Positions 1 to 10,984 of a stretch of DNA of 60,000 nt are shown in pieces. The stretch's first letter is position 1. Each line of letters starts with the position of its first letter. The position numbers were made by a program, and so were the translations under genes. The stretch covers positions 435,186 to 495,185 of the forward strand of contig JBBHKE010000893.1 of the NCBI GenBank assembly GCA_037447655.1, given 5' to 3'. This stretch comes from Zygnema cylindricum. Lineage: Eukaryota; Streptophyta; Zygnematophyceae; Zygnematales; Zygnemataceae. A model generated the notes under the pieces. That model was given only the letters and a program-made list of their open reading frames with translations, ran no database searches and was not told the origin of the DNA.

Positions 1-32
1 TGTTTCCACCAAAGTACAGGTAAGGTACAGTA

Positions 33-572
33 CACCGCCAATCGTTATTAGCGTTGTGTACGCTAATTCCGTCCCGCTTTTTTTTTTTTTTATTCTCCAT
101 TAGTGTAGTTCATTCTATTTTTTTATTTATTCTATTTAGGGTTATTTTCAGTGCGTTGTTTCTTAAATAGAGTGGTGTACGGTCAGTGTCAGACCGTACA
201 TACATGTACCTTTTTAAGTTAAAAAGTACAATAAATTAGTTTTAGTAACCGCGGAAGCATGAGAATGTGCGTTCTAAAAAGGAAAAAAAACCAGGTCGTA
301 AAAAATCCCGCTCGCACATATTCGTCCGACAGCCGCGTTTCGACCGTGTGAATGTACGATTTGTGTACGATTTGTCAGATTTTGTACGGAGACCTATATT
401 AGTGTAAACATGTTTGCGACCGACATTTTTTTTTTCAAAGATCCAAATAACCATAACCAAACAATTAGAATGTATGATTTTTTCCAAAATTTTCAAATTC
501 TTAAATAGCGTACACCACGGTAATTATTTTTATACGCTAAAAAAACTTACACGCTAATAACGATTGGCGGTG
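33..572 (+). mobile_element. TA-flanked TIR MITE (540 bp), deletion derivative of the 9.9-kb element
   Basis: Terminal inverted repeats begin CACCGCCAATCGTTATTAGC and are perfect for at least 22 bp; both ends are flanked by TA (31-32, 573-574). No coding potential. The left ~340 bp matches the left end at 14639, and the right ~175 bp (from about 399) is nearly identical to 24380-24555. This is therefore a fusion of the two ends of the large element with its middle removed. TA duplication is typical of the Tc1/mariner/pogo group. Confidence 0.85.
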
Positions 573-579
573 TACAGTA

Positions 580-1080
580 CACCGCGAATCGTAATTAGAG
601 TAAATTACTCTAATTCGGTCGCTCGAAATTTTGACTCTATCACATCAAATAGAGTAATCGATTCTAATTTTTTCATTATTCTAATTTAGGTAAGGTTTAA
701 TTAGCGTTTTTAATTCTAATATATGTTCATTTTAAATAGTGTGGAGTACGGACGACGTCCGACCGTGCAAAATTGTACTTTTATAAGTAAGAAAGTACAA
801 ATAATGATTTAATACAGGCCATTATCATGTAACTGCGTTTTAACAAAACGCGTAGTGCGAACGTCATAGTGACGATAAACTGTACGTTTTGTCAGATTCT
901 GTACGAATACCTTATTTACAGTAGAGGATATTAACTTGCCAAATTAGAGTAAACCGCATAAATTAGAGTAAATTCCTTTTTGAAACAGCTCTATCACATA
1001 AATTAGAGTAAATTACTCTGATTATTTTTTTCTCTTTTTGTACTCTAATTTTTTCATTACTCTAATTACGATGCGCGGTG
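580..1080 (+). mobile_element. TA-flanked TIR MITE, diverged subfamily (501 bp)
   Basis: It begins CACCGCGAATCGTAATTAGA and ends with the inverted copy bearing one mismatch in about 21 bp; TA lies at 578-579 and 1081-1082. It starts only 5 bp after the previous MITE. The interior keeps a diverged form of the same GTACGG-rich block but has gained several AATTAGAGTAAA motifs near both ends. Noncoding. Confidence 0.8.
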
Positions 1081-1375
1081 TACTATAATACCTCAATGTT
1101 TGGTTGACCTAATAAGAGTGTGGTTACATCAGACGAAAAGCGAGGATTATTTATTACAGATTTTTGTACCTGACCGTACAATTCCGTACTATCTTTTCGT
1201 GAGCTTTTTGAAAACAACATTACAGAAAATAAGATTTCGATTCTCCAAGGACCTGGGATAAAACATCGACCGTCCGATTATATTTTGGTATTCATCCGCC
1301 TCTGTAATGGAGAACCTACGTCATGGAGGTGTGTGCACCATCACAGAAGCTGCAGAATCGCTACACGTGGAAGAT

Positions 1376-1827
1376 AGACACGTGCGAAGACGAAAAATTT
1401 AAAATTTCACACGTCCTCAAAGTCACGTGTCTTCGGACAAGGTGACCGCAAAATCTTTGCCGAAAAGAAGTATGCCTTCTTGCCAAAAATAGTACGATTT
1501 TTGCTTTACTTCTTAAAGAAGTACGGTTTTTGCCTTCCTTCCAAAAGAAGTACGGTTTTGCCTTCCTTCCAAAAGAAGTACGATTTTTGCTTTCCTTCCA
1601 AAAGAAGTACGGTTTTTGACTTTTTGCCTTCCTTCCAGCTTCATGGTTTCGAGCTGTTTTTTTTGTGTAATTTTGAAATACAAAATCAAATTGCGAAAGT
1701 ACACGTACAAGATACGTAAGTACAGATTTTGAAACGAAATTGGTCAGTTTCGAAATATTTGACGATTTTAAAGATGGGATCCTTAACTTACATGGAGCCA
1801 CTCAAATTGAACCACGTATATAAAAAC
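1376..1827. repeat. Dispersed repeat, inverted copy of the interior of the hAT element at 9.9-10.2 kb
   Basis: Read on the opposite strand, about 9930-10190 matches this stretch over several hundred bases, including the shared block AAAGTCACGTG...CTTCGGACAAG. The match resumes at 2576-2643 after the 742-bp MITE, so the MITE interrupts the repeat. No coding function seen. Confidence 0.65.
1465..1645. repeat. Minisatellite, ~29-bp unit
   Basis: Four to five imperfect tandem units, each containing AAGAAGTACGGTTTTTGCC followed by TTCCTTCCAA. It lies inside the dispersed repeat and has no match in the 9.9-10.2 kb copy, so it is probably a local expansion. Confidence 0.8.
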
Positions 1828-1830
1828 TAA

Positions 1831-2572
1831 GGGTAACATTCCATTAGGCGGTCCCAGTAAACGTACGGACTAGTCTAGTGACAGCGTTTACTGGAAGTCC
1901 GCTCCATTATGTCGGGCCAGTAACAAACCTTCCTCAATTATGATTGGTGCCACATAGGTTAGAGTCCAGATTCTAAAAATCTTAAAGAAATCTACAAACG
2001 GAATATCTGTACGAAATATCTGTTCGACCGGAGGTAGTTAATGATTCGTACATTAATGTTTTCGGCCAGATTTTGATTTTGAAAATGGAAATCAAAATTT
2101 CGAAACGGAATTGCAAAAGGACGAGGCAAACTTTGAAGGTCGCGGCAAACTTTGAATGTCGGTGGATGTCAGACGGAGCGTGCGAGGATATTTTCAACCT
2201 GACCTGCATTCAGCGTGGTAGGCGGCACATGGCCTGTACGACGTGCACACCTGTGATTGCTTGTTCAAAGTAGATATTTTTTTGCTTTTTCACGTGTACC
2301 AATGGTAATGAATGGCAATCATCCAGTGGGCCCCAACTCTCCTCGCGAGGAGAGTTGGGGCCCACTGGATGATGTGCGCGATTGCTTCGCGGATCTCAAA
2401 AAGTGAAACATCCAACGGTCAAGAATTACGCCTACATCATTGGAGCTTCCCGACAGCTTTCCAGTAACGATGTTTCGTCTTATTTTTTGTATGGTACGGC
2501 TATGTACGACAATGTACGAAAACGTACGGCGTCCAGTAACGAACCCCACTTTTCGTCTAATGGGATGTTACC
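1831..2572 (+). mobile_element. PIF/Harbinger-like MITE, 742 bp
   Basis: The ends are GGGTAACATTCCATTAGGCG and its imperfect inverse (GTCTAATGGGATGTTACC). TAA precedes the element; the right flank reads ATTATTTA, so the target duplication is blurred here. The copy at 28088-28829 is also 742 bp and has clean TAA flanks. The inverted copy of the host repeat at ~9.9 kb gives the uninterrupted site. No ORF of interest. The 56-bp palindrome lies inside. The superfamily rests on the TAA duplication and GGG terminus. Confidence 0.7.
2318..2373. repeat. Perfect 56-bp palindrome without spacer
   Basis: Two 28-bp arms meet at 2345/2346 (centre CTCCTCGCGAGGAG) with no mismatch and no loop. The GC-rich arms contrast with AT-rich surroundings. 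Such a sequence can extrude a cruciform; it may be a microscopic fold-back duplication or an assembly fold-back. Confidence 0.95.
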
Positions 2573-2644
2573 ATTATTTAACAGACGTTACGCGATGTAA
2601 CTGAGGCCTCTGTATTACAGAAATATTGCTGTCCGTACTATTAC

Positions 2645-2855
2645 CACCGCGAATTGTTATTAGCGTCAAGGTTTTTTTTGCCACTTAAAACATCTTTTCT
2701 CCGTACACACTTGTCGGATTGTGGATCTGACGGTTGCTATTGAAAGGTAAGATTCTCAGCTTCCGATTGGCGGTTTCAAATTGAAAATCCGACAGGTGTG
2801 TACGGGGAAAAGATGTTTTCAGTGGCGAAAAAAACACTAACACTAATATCGATCC
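2645..2855 (+). mobile_element. Copy of the ~220-bp CACCG MITE family, right end eroded
   Basis: The left end CACCGCGAATTGTTATTAGC is followed by the family core: ACATCTTTTCTCCGTACACA, then its inverse GTGTACGGGGAAAAGATGTT near 2796-2815. The right terminus degrades after CACTAATATCGATCCA. Noncoding. Confidence 0.65.
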
Positions 2856-3337
2856 AGACTTCCTGATGTAGCCACACCCTATAATAACGTCACAATGGTG
2901 GCCGCGCCATTTGGCTGATGCACCACGCCAATTAGGACAATTTTCATTTTGTCCTTTTTGAAGCACTGTACTACTGTACTGTATCGATCATAGATCTTGT
3001 TCGTTCTGGACTGAGCAATCTTGTCCGATAAGACAAGACGACAAGTTAAAGCCATCATAGCTGACAAAACAGTAAAGTTAAGGGCAAAAAACCATGCCAC
3101 GTCAAAATATGACACTCTGTAACGCCAATCTCCTGAAATCATAAATCGTGAAATGATTCTGTTTTGTATTCCGGGGAAAGTTCATGTAGGCTTCTCGTAG
3201 ATTTGGAAGATTGCTTGACGCCGAAAGTGGAACAAGTTCATTGGTCCAGGTCATAAAATCTGATGGATTTTATGGAATGGTGGTACGGTCAGATGACTTC
3301 CGCCTTTCTCGGAGTTGACGGATCACCTGGATTCTTC
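2856..3337. other. Unassigned intergenic stretch
   Basis: No coding pattern, RNA gene or repeat recognised. Short overlapping frames on the minus strand have no protein-like composition. Confidence 0.5.
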
Positions 3338-3339
3338 TA

Positions 3340-3556
3340 CACCGTGAATCGTTGTTAGGGTTAATGTTTTTTTCGTCTCTTTAAACATATTTTCTCCGTG
3401 CACAAATGTGGGTTCCTAGATCTGACGGCTGATATTTAAAGGGAAGATTATCATCTTTCAGTTGACGGTCTCAAATTGAAAATCCGACAAGTGTGTACGG
3501 AGAAAATATGTTTTAAGTGGCGAAAAAACTATTAGCCCTAATAGCGATATACGGTG
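3340..3556 (+). mobile_element. ~217-bp CACCG MITE, TA-flanked
   Basis: It begins CACCGTGAATCGTTGTTAGG and ends with CCTAATAGCGATATACGGTG; TA lies at 3338-3339 and 3557-3558. Subterminal blocks (ATTTTCTCCGTGCACA and GTGTACGGAGAAAATATG) form a long imperfect hairpin inside the TIRs. Noncoding. Confidence 0.8.
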
Positions 3557-3599
3557 TACTTTGAGCTGGCAATCTGCCAGCAACGTGGAAAACGTTTTG

Positions 3600-4100
3600 G
3601 GCCTATGGCCATAAAGGAGCGTATGATAGATTGGATGCGATTGGCCAGAAATACGCTAGAAGGAACAAAAAAATCAAGTCTCTTGTGCGACGTCATTCTA
3701 ATTTTTTTCATTGAAACGACAAAAGATCAGATTTGGGCTTATGGCCATAAAGTACTGTAGCGTATGAGATTGGATGTGATTGGCTAGGAATTCGCTACAA
3801 CCGCGAATCGTTATTAGCGTCAAGGCTTTTTTCGCCACTGAAAACATCTTTTCTCCGTAAACACCTGTCAGATTTTCACTTTGAGACCGCCAATCGGAAG
3901 CTGAGAATATTACCTCTCAATCGCAACCGTCAGATCCAAAATACGACTAGTGTGTACGGAGAAAAGATGTTTTGAGCGGCGAAAAAAACCTTGACGCTAA
4001 TAACGATTCGCGGTGGGTAGAAGGAACAAAAAAATCAAGTCTCTTGTGCGACGTCATTCAATTTATTTTTTCTTTGAAACGACAAAAGATCAGATTTGCT
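3600..4100. repeat. ~138-bp tandem duplication, second unit split by a MITE
   Basis: Unit 1 is ~3600-3737; unit 2 is ~3738-3797 plus 4018-4100. Both contain TATGGCCATAAAG, then GATTGGATG, then GAAGGAACAAAAAAATCAAG, then GACAAAAGATCAGATTTG. Unit 1 preserves the site as it was before insertion: CGCTAGAAGG, against CGCTA-[element]-TAGAAGG in unit 2. Confidence 0.85.
3798..4017 (+). mobile_element. 220-bp CACCG MITE with a proven TA target duplication
   Basis: TIRs (CCGCGAATCGTTATTAGCGT and inverse) are perfect for about 25 bp. Comparison with unit 1 of the tandem duplication shows that only TA (3796-3797, 4018-4019) was duplicated on insertion. This fixes the TSD for the whole CACCG family. Noncoding. 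Confidence 0.9.
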
Positions 4101-5137
4101 GAGTTTTACGTCCGGTCAAAAAGTCACCAATTGCTGCCTGTCATATGACTTGTTAACACCGAATCTTTTTTGACGACCACAAATAGACGGACGCTGAAAT
4201 CGTGTACGGCCGTGCACCGACAAAATGCTTTCTTGGAGAATTCGCCGGAACAGCTTTCTGAGAAAAAACTCCAAATTAGAAGTTTCTGTGGTCTATTTTT
4301 CCGAAAAAGGTCAAAACCCGTAGGATGACGTCACTGTAAAGCGCCAGGCAAACGTTTGGAGCGGCTCGTTCATTTTTTTTGTCAGAATCGTTCGCTTACA
4401 GTTTCTTTCTGAGGGTTTTTTTTATGGTTTTTAGGGTTTCTTAGGGTTTTTAGGACCTAAAAAACCCTAAAATAATAACCATTCAGCAATGCGCCAAAGC
4501 CGCTTCTTTTGATTTTGAATTTTGTGATATGACGTCAATACGTACTAAAAACATGAAAATTTTGATGAAACCTCCGTATGGCCGTTTTAACCTGTTTTTT
4601 GACCTGTTCCCACGTTTTAAAGGAAACTTTCGGACGGAGTAAAGAGTAATTTATTTTTTTCGTGTGCCGGCTAACCGTCAGTCGTCGGAATGCTGAGTTG
4701 ACATTCGTACGGTATTCGTTTCGTACGGTATCAGTTTCGTACGCTCTGTGAATCCACTTTTACGTTTTCAACTTCCAAATTGAAAATCAGGAAAAAAACA
4801 GTTACAAGGTCTTTCAGGGAGTTTCTGCGATGGTTGTGAGCTGGCAAAAATCACAGCCCTACCGCGATTGGCGCTAAACCCTAAGGTACAGTACTGTACT
4901 TTTTCGAGAATTCTCCGTAAAACGCGCGTTTACCGTTTCAAAAAATAGGAGGATTGTCTCAGGGATCAGCCAGAAGGTTGAAGATCGGATTAGGATAGTT
5001 ACAATACAGGGTAATTATTTTAGGGCGATTGCTGTCGTTTTCGTACGAATTCGGGCGTTTTCCGTACGATTTCTTCGATTTCTGCATGTAACGCCAGGAC
5101 AGTAATCGTGATCGTACAACTTACCTTAATTACACTA
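4101..5137. other. Intergenic, with a TTTAGGG-like inverted repeat
   Basis: No gene recognised. At about 4435-4470 TTAGGGTTTTTAGG is followed at once by its inverse (CCTAAAAAACCCTAA). The motif resembles plant telomere repeat TTTAGGG, but only as two or three irregular units, so it may be chance. The rest is AT-rich with scattered GTACGG words like those inside nearby MITEs. Confidence 0.5.
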
Positions 5138-5140
5138 TAA

Positions 5141-5654
5141 GGGTAACCTTCCATCAGGCGTTCCTAGTAAGCGTACGGTCACGTTTACTGGCAGTAATAT
5201 TTGTAACACCTTTCCATCAGGTCGTGCCAGTGAAGCAAAAATTGCTTACGTGTTAGATTGCAATTGGTACCACGTAGGATCTTGTTAAAGATTTGAAAAG
5301 TACAAAATCTCAACTGCGTGTCTGTACGAGTGCACAGATTTAGCGTCACGCTAATGTACAATATGTATATCCTTGTATTTGTCTTTGTACGAACGGTCGC
5401 GCAAGCCGTTGCAAAATGAAAATTCGTACAAATGTCCATGAATGTACCATTTGTTCATGTAATATCGCTGTACCAGCGGAGGCGTGACAGGATGTCCTAC
5501 AACCAAGATTTTGTCGTCGAACAGGGTGGCTTTGATGTCAGAAGGTACACGCCATTTGCCACATGTAAGTTTATAGATTCACGTCCGTCGTGGATCGACT
5601 CTGACTTTACAAGTGGACCAATACACGCGTCCAGTAAGCGCAAAGTGTCCCCCT
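5141..5654 (+). mobile_element. Truncated copy of the 742-bp Harbinger-like MITE
   Basis: TAA (5138-5140) precedes GGGTAACCTTCCATCAGGCG; the next ~130 bp follow the copy at 1831, including GGTACCACGTAGGAT against GGTGCCACATAGGTT. The right part ends near GTCCAGTAAGCGCAAAGTGT, where the terminus should follow but is missing. 5655-5828 is unassigned. Confidence 0.6.
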
Positions 5655-5830
5655 GAGGATAGTCGGAGGAGACTCGCCAGGTACAGTATTGGATAGAAGG
5701 GGCGTTTGCGTCGAAATTTCAAAATCGGACGGTGGAAGTTTTCGCCAAAAATTCTGGAGAATCTTAACGAATTTCTGGTAAACATCTTTTGGTAAAAAGA
5801 AAAAACAGTGCGGCCTAGTGCGGAAAGGTA

Positions 5831-7686
5831 CACCGCCAATCGTTATTAGCGTTGTGTACACTATTTCCGTCCCGTTTTTTTTTCAAATTATTCTCCATTA
5901 GTGTAGTTCATTCTATTTTTTTCTGTACTCTATTTAGGGTTAAATTTTCAGTACCGTACAAAACGGAAGTACGTCATCCTTAAATTAGTGTGGCGTACGG
6001 GGAGTGTCAGACCGTACAAAATCGTACATTTTTAAGTAAAAAGGTACAATTCATTATGTTTAGTAGCAGCGGACGCATGAGAACGTGCGGTCTTAAAAGG
6101 GGTTCAATCCAGGTCGTAAAAAATTACGTTCGCACTTACTAGACCAACATCCGTATTGTCACAGTGTGAACGATAAACCAATTCGCGTGTGGAAAATCAT
6201 TTTTCCAGTAAATGAACAGGACTGATACAATGTCGCGGCAGCGTATAACTGTAACCTACATATATACAATTTCAACACCGTGTAGGTTCTTTGTAAGCAC
6301 CTGTACTTACTATTAATTCTATTTTATGGTTATGGTCCATTTAGCGTAAAAGTTTATTGTATTAAGGTGGAGATGGTCCCATTTAGTATAAATGTACATT
6401 GTAATATGGAGTCGAACACAAAATAGCGTAAACGTTTATGTTAATACGAGGTCGATGTGCCAAAAAACACCAAATTAAGGTTGTTAACTGTATTTTTTAG
6501 AATTAAACAACATGATTTGGCGTTGGTGATATTTGGGGATAGGAAACGCCAAATGCGGACAGTCCATAAAAAAAAGGATCTATTTTTGGCCAATCACAAC
6601 CAACCATTTTTTGGTGGGATTTGTACGACGTTATTTTGGCAAATATTTCATTTTGTTAAGCGCGAAGCAGACGAACGCTCCGCCGCCTGCTCCACCTTTC
6701 ATCCATGGCTTCCACCCTATCAACCTACCATTTCCTCGTCCAGCCACCCTGTCTCTTCCATATCTCCTTAGCTTTTTGGTGAACAGCGTTCCCTCTTCCG
6801 GTTTGTGTGTCCCTCTCCTTATCCCTGTTCCGCCTCTATCTCTCCCCCCCCCCCCCCTTTCCTCTCTCTCTACCTCTGCTGCACTCTCTTTATATTCTCC
6901 TCTCCCTCTCTCTCCTTCTCCACTTGTATTGTTATCCCCTTTCCTTCTCTCCTTCCTCCTCTACCTCTCTACCCTTGCCTCTTTCTCTCCCAATCTCCCT
7001 CTATCCTCTCCCTCTCCCCCTCTCTCCGGCGAATCTGCTTCTCCCTATCCGTGAATCTCACTCTCTCTCTGTATTCGTAAATATTTCCCTACTTCTCACA
7101 TTGAAAGTGTCTATCGCACCCGTCCCAATTTGTCTACCGTCTCCCCCCTCCCCATCCCCTCCCCCCCTTCAAATGCCGCCCTTTCCCCCCCAATCTATTC
7201 CATTCTCTTTTCGTGGATCTCTCTAATTTGTTTCTACGTAACTGTTTTTTTTTAACCTTTTGTTGTATTTTGTTTGTCTTGCCGTCATTCGATTATGTTG
7301 GTTGTGGTCGCTAAATTTTCATCGATTCACTTTTTTTTTGTTTGTCTTTTTTGCAGTTGTGACAAATGCAATATTCCTTATACAAGTGGAGATAACGGGC
7401 ATTCTATTGAAGTATAAAAGAATAAGTTTTGAACGATAGGGGAAAAGTGAGGGCGGAGAGGAAAGAGGGAAGGGTTAGAAGAAAAAAGAAGAGAGTAGAG
7501 GCGAGGGAAGAGAGGGGGGAAAGAAAAATACAGATTTTAGAAGAGGTATCGTATGGGTAGCTTTGATGTTACTCAGTTTAGTGTTTTATGAAACAAATAA
7601 CAAAAAGAATTTAAATATTGAGAAATGTAGGTATGAATAAAAAGTCGTATTTTCTTCGACTTGTACATTCGGTGATTATTCGACAT
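5831..7686 (+). mobile_element. Left-end fragment (1.86 kb) of the CACCG large element
   Basis: Begins CACCGCCAATCGTTATTAGC after TA (5829-5830) and is alignable along its whole length with 14639-16963. It includes the MITE-like first 350 bp, a ~300-bp block with CCAATCACAACCAAC, a CT-rich tract (about 6830-7070) and a 3' block ending GTACATTCGGTGATTATTCG. The two copies diverge abruptly after GACAT. No matching right TIR was found downstream. Frames opening through the block differ at many replacement sites between copies, so I do not call them genes. Confidence 0.7.
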
Positions 7687-9090
7687 ATTTCTCGCACCTT
7701 TTGCTTATAAGCATTTTTTGTTGTTGTTATTATAATATTAACGGAAAGTTAAAATTGCTCTGTATGTCTTAATGAGTTAAAATTAAAATAAAGAGGAAAA
7801 AAGGAAGTGATTCTATTTATGGTTTTTCTGTCGCATCTTGTCATTGATTTTTTGTTTCTCTTGTCAACATGCAGTCCAATATTTTTTGGATTATAAGGAT
7901 GAAAAACTGTTATATACAATGTTGTCCTTGAGCCACAGGCTCTCAAAATTGCGCTAATCTGGGAGTGTTCTTTCACCCTAAGTTTGTCCACAGAAAAATG
8001 CTGAGTTGCTTTTGCTAGTAGCTTTTAGTAGTGTATATATGGAATGACAGGTTGATATATGGTGATATCGGTATTTATCGATGCCTTACCTTGAAAATTC
8101 AATATTTATGTTTGCCACAAAATGTCGATAATTTTTTATAATTGCATAACTGGTGATGTGCGATCAGAAGCTTTGCATTAACGCGTATGTAAATCATTTA
8201 CGGATATTTCTCTAAATCTTCATCAAGCACTTTGATTGGCTGGAAATTCTGGGTACACAATCTAAAAGAAGGTAATCGAGGTACACTGTCTAATTATTGG
8301 TGCAAATCCATTACGATACGACAGTGTTGCATATCGGTGCACATTTTTCAGCCCATTTTGTAGAAATGAAATGCTTGAACAGCGCAGGAATATTGGTATG
8401 GGTACTATCGTCACTGATATCCACACATATAATGTGATTGACACATAGAATGTGACCATGCAGATAGAAACAATATATTGGATATTAACACCCAACCTCC
8501 GAAAAATTACATGTTGGCAATGCGAAACTTGCTCAACATACAATGCTAGCTTTCAAACGTTGTGACCTGTTTCTCGTTTTTGTTGTATTTGTCACTTATG
8601 TATTTGACAAAGATGTATTGGCCCTGCCTAAATTTGTTTGGAAAATACCTTTTCTCGCTATGAAAAGCTTATATGGAGAGTTAGAGCTAATGAACTTATT
8701 TAGTGTCAACTTTAATAGTAGATTATGCTTTGACAATTGGTTCAGTAGAGACCACTGATGTTGAAGTCTTAATTTGTGATTTTGGGTAAAAAATAAACAT
8801 ACAGATCAGTTATTATGGGCAGTGAAAATTTTTAAAGGTACTATACTTTGTTTCACCAAAATGTCAAATTTGCTTCGAGGACAAAACAGTGTTACATGTT
8901 AAAAGTTGTAGATGAACATTTCTGGTAAAGATGGTATTGAGTATTGTACGTCATTTTTGTCCTCGATGTGCATAACTAGCAATGACCATGACACTGACTA
9001 CACGTTGATGTCCAACTGCTTGGACATGGCTGGTCTTTAGTAGTTGAAGCTGGATGAACGAATTGAATCAGTACATTAGTGAATTAATTA
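7687..9090. other. Intergenic, nothing recognised
   Basis: AT-rich unique-looking sequence with no TIR, tandem repeat, RNA gene or protein-like frame that I can support. Confidence 0.5.
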
Positions 9091-9301
9091 GTGGACAGTT
9101 ATTAGTGTCCAATGTCTGTAGGCATTCAAAACTTCTCCCGCACACACGTCTCTCTGTTGGGAAATTGCCCTTTGGATCGCATCTGCCGCATTAACAATCC
9201 GGCACGTGTGTATGGAGAAAAGTTTAAGTGAGAAAAAAAATGTAAGTGGCGGAAAAAGAAAAAAAAGTGGTGAAAGAAAATTGACATAAATAGTGTACCA
9301 C
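9091..9301 (+). mobile_element. Highly diverged copy of the ~220-bp MITE family
   Basis: Left end GTGGACAGTTATTAGTGTC and right end GACATAAATAGTGTACCAC are loosely inverted. The core GTGTGTATGGAGAAAAG and AAGTGGCGGAAAAAG matches the family hairpin arm. A TA precedes it; the right flank is unclear. Confidence 0.4.
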
Positions 9302-9522
9302 AATTGTCAACCGAGTCCTGTCATGCAAATAGGACACAGATATTGCGGCGAAGTTTTCAAGTACATAATGCCAAATTGCCAATGCATAATGTCATGTTCC
9401 TCGAGCAATTCCATGGAAAGAGAGGTATTACACACCACCTTACTGTTCACTACCGTTCTACAACACCCGATTTCCTCAATAAGAGGTAAACATCTCATTG
9501 TAATTGCAAGAGGCGCTGAAAC

Positions 9523-10331
9523 TAGTGTTGGGTATCGGGTAAATTCATATCGCGATAATTTCGATATTCGATATATCGAATATCGATCGAGCAGACTCCT
9601 CGATATATCGTACCGAGACCAACATAAATTATCGCGATATATAGTATTTTTATATTTTGTATTTTAATATAATGTGTTATTTTAGCGAAAAAAGACAAAT
9701 TGTCTGATACGCCATGTACGACGTGATTTTCGTTCCGTGACTTAAAGGTAGACGCCGCAAAATGTAACCGACAAAAAAGTACAGATTCTGTAATTCATAT
9801 AATTACTTATTTGGGGTATGGTTACATGAGGTCTCTGTAATAGTACGGACAGCAAAATTTCTGTATTACAGAGGTCTCGGTTAACATCGCGTATCTCCTG
9901 TAAACAAGGTTTTACATACATGTTTTCATTTGAGTGGTTCCTTGTAAGTTGACGATCAAGTCTCTAAAATCGCCAAAGATTTGAGAATCGACCATTTTCG
10001 TATGGAAATCCGTACTTGCGTATTATGTACGTGTACTTCGCAAGTGTGCTGCGTCAATGTATCTCAAAGATCTCCTTCACTCTGCTGACTTTCAGGGAAA
10101 AACCGTATTTCTTTTCGGCAAAAAATTTACGGTCATCTTGTCCGAAGGCACGTGACTTTGGAGAATTGTGAAAATTTTCATTTTTTTTTTTTTAAATGCT
10201 TCGATTTATTGACAATGCGATACATCGCAATATTTTAATTTTCGATACATCGAAGCGATATATCGATTATCGGGTACCTGAAATTCGTTATATATCGAAT
10301 ATCGGCAAATGGTCCTCGATACCCAACACTA
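9523..10331 (+). mobile_element. Non-autonomous hAT element, 809 bp
   Basis: TIRs TAGTGTTGGGTATCG / CGATACCCAACACTA (15 bp, perfect) are flanked by the 8-bp direct repeat GCTGAAAC (9515-9522, 10332-10339). TAGTGTTGGGTATCG-type termini with 8-bp duplications are diagnostic of hAT. Subterminal zones are packed with CGATATATCG-like words. There is no transposase. The interior (about 9833-10190) holds another dispersed repeat, found inverted at 1376-1827. That interior includes an inverted pair around 9833-9905 (GAGGTCTCTGTAATA / TGTATTACAGAGGTCTC). Confidence 0.92.
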
Positions 10332-10339
10332 GCTGAAAC

Positions 10340-10984
10340 CATATAGTAGTAAACCATATAGTAGTAGGGATCTGGTGCTTCATCATTACCTTCCCTTTCC
10401 CTTTTATTTCATTTTCTGGTTCTAGCCGCGCATTTTCAAGTAGTGATAATTATTACTGTAACATAATGAATTAAAAATGTTAACTTGCACAACGAATGTG
10501 ACATTGTAAATCACAGAAAGAATTATCACGAGCATAACATCAATCGGGAGACTCTCTTACAACCGGATTTGACCAGCAATATCAACCATATACCGGCACG
10601 ATTTGCAAAAAAAAAAAATGTTTACGACTAAAGCATAGGCAACCTGTCAGTTGAACCCAGTTTACCTTTGTGACATTCAAAGAAAGTGCTCTATACGGGA
10701 GGATTTTTCAGCGAATTACACACAGGTTAGCGAAACAAAATCTTTAGGGATTTTCAAGGTAACCAATACTTAGTCACAGAAAGCAGACGTTGCTCCAGCC
10801 CAAGTCCATAACAGACTGGAGATACACAACCATTAGAAAAGAAAAACATATAAAACGTAAGAGTACGCAGAAGACAGAAGCATGAAGCAAAACCTTTCAC
10901 AAACAAAACTCTCACAAACAAAAATTTCACATTTCAGAAAGACAGACGCGATAAGAAACGCTGGGTATATACATTTATATAAGC
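10340..10984. other. 3' flank of the CHERP-like gene
   Basis: Holds the likely 3' UTR of the minus-strand gene and intergenic DNA. No other feature recognised. Confidence 0.5.

Noticed and set aside
1465-1645. CRISPR-like array
   Set aside because: Units are adjacent and degenerate without unique spacers; eukaryotic context.
4435-4475. Interstitial telomere (TTTAGGG) array
   Set aside because: Only two or three irregular units, arranged as a palindrome; not an array.
6457-6771. ORF of ~100 codons preserved in both left-arm copies (also 15254-15550)
   Set aside because: The alternative frame is equally open in both copies, replacements are as common as silent changes, and one copy starts with GTG. 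DNA homology explains it.
6533-7226. Long Ser/Pro/Leu frames in CT-rich tracts (also 15.6-16.5, 21.5-22.3, 31.7-32.3 kb)
   Set aside because: They follow from CTCCCT repeats or are antisense shadows of the acidic-protein gene.
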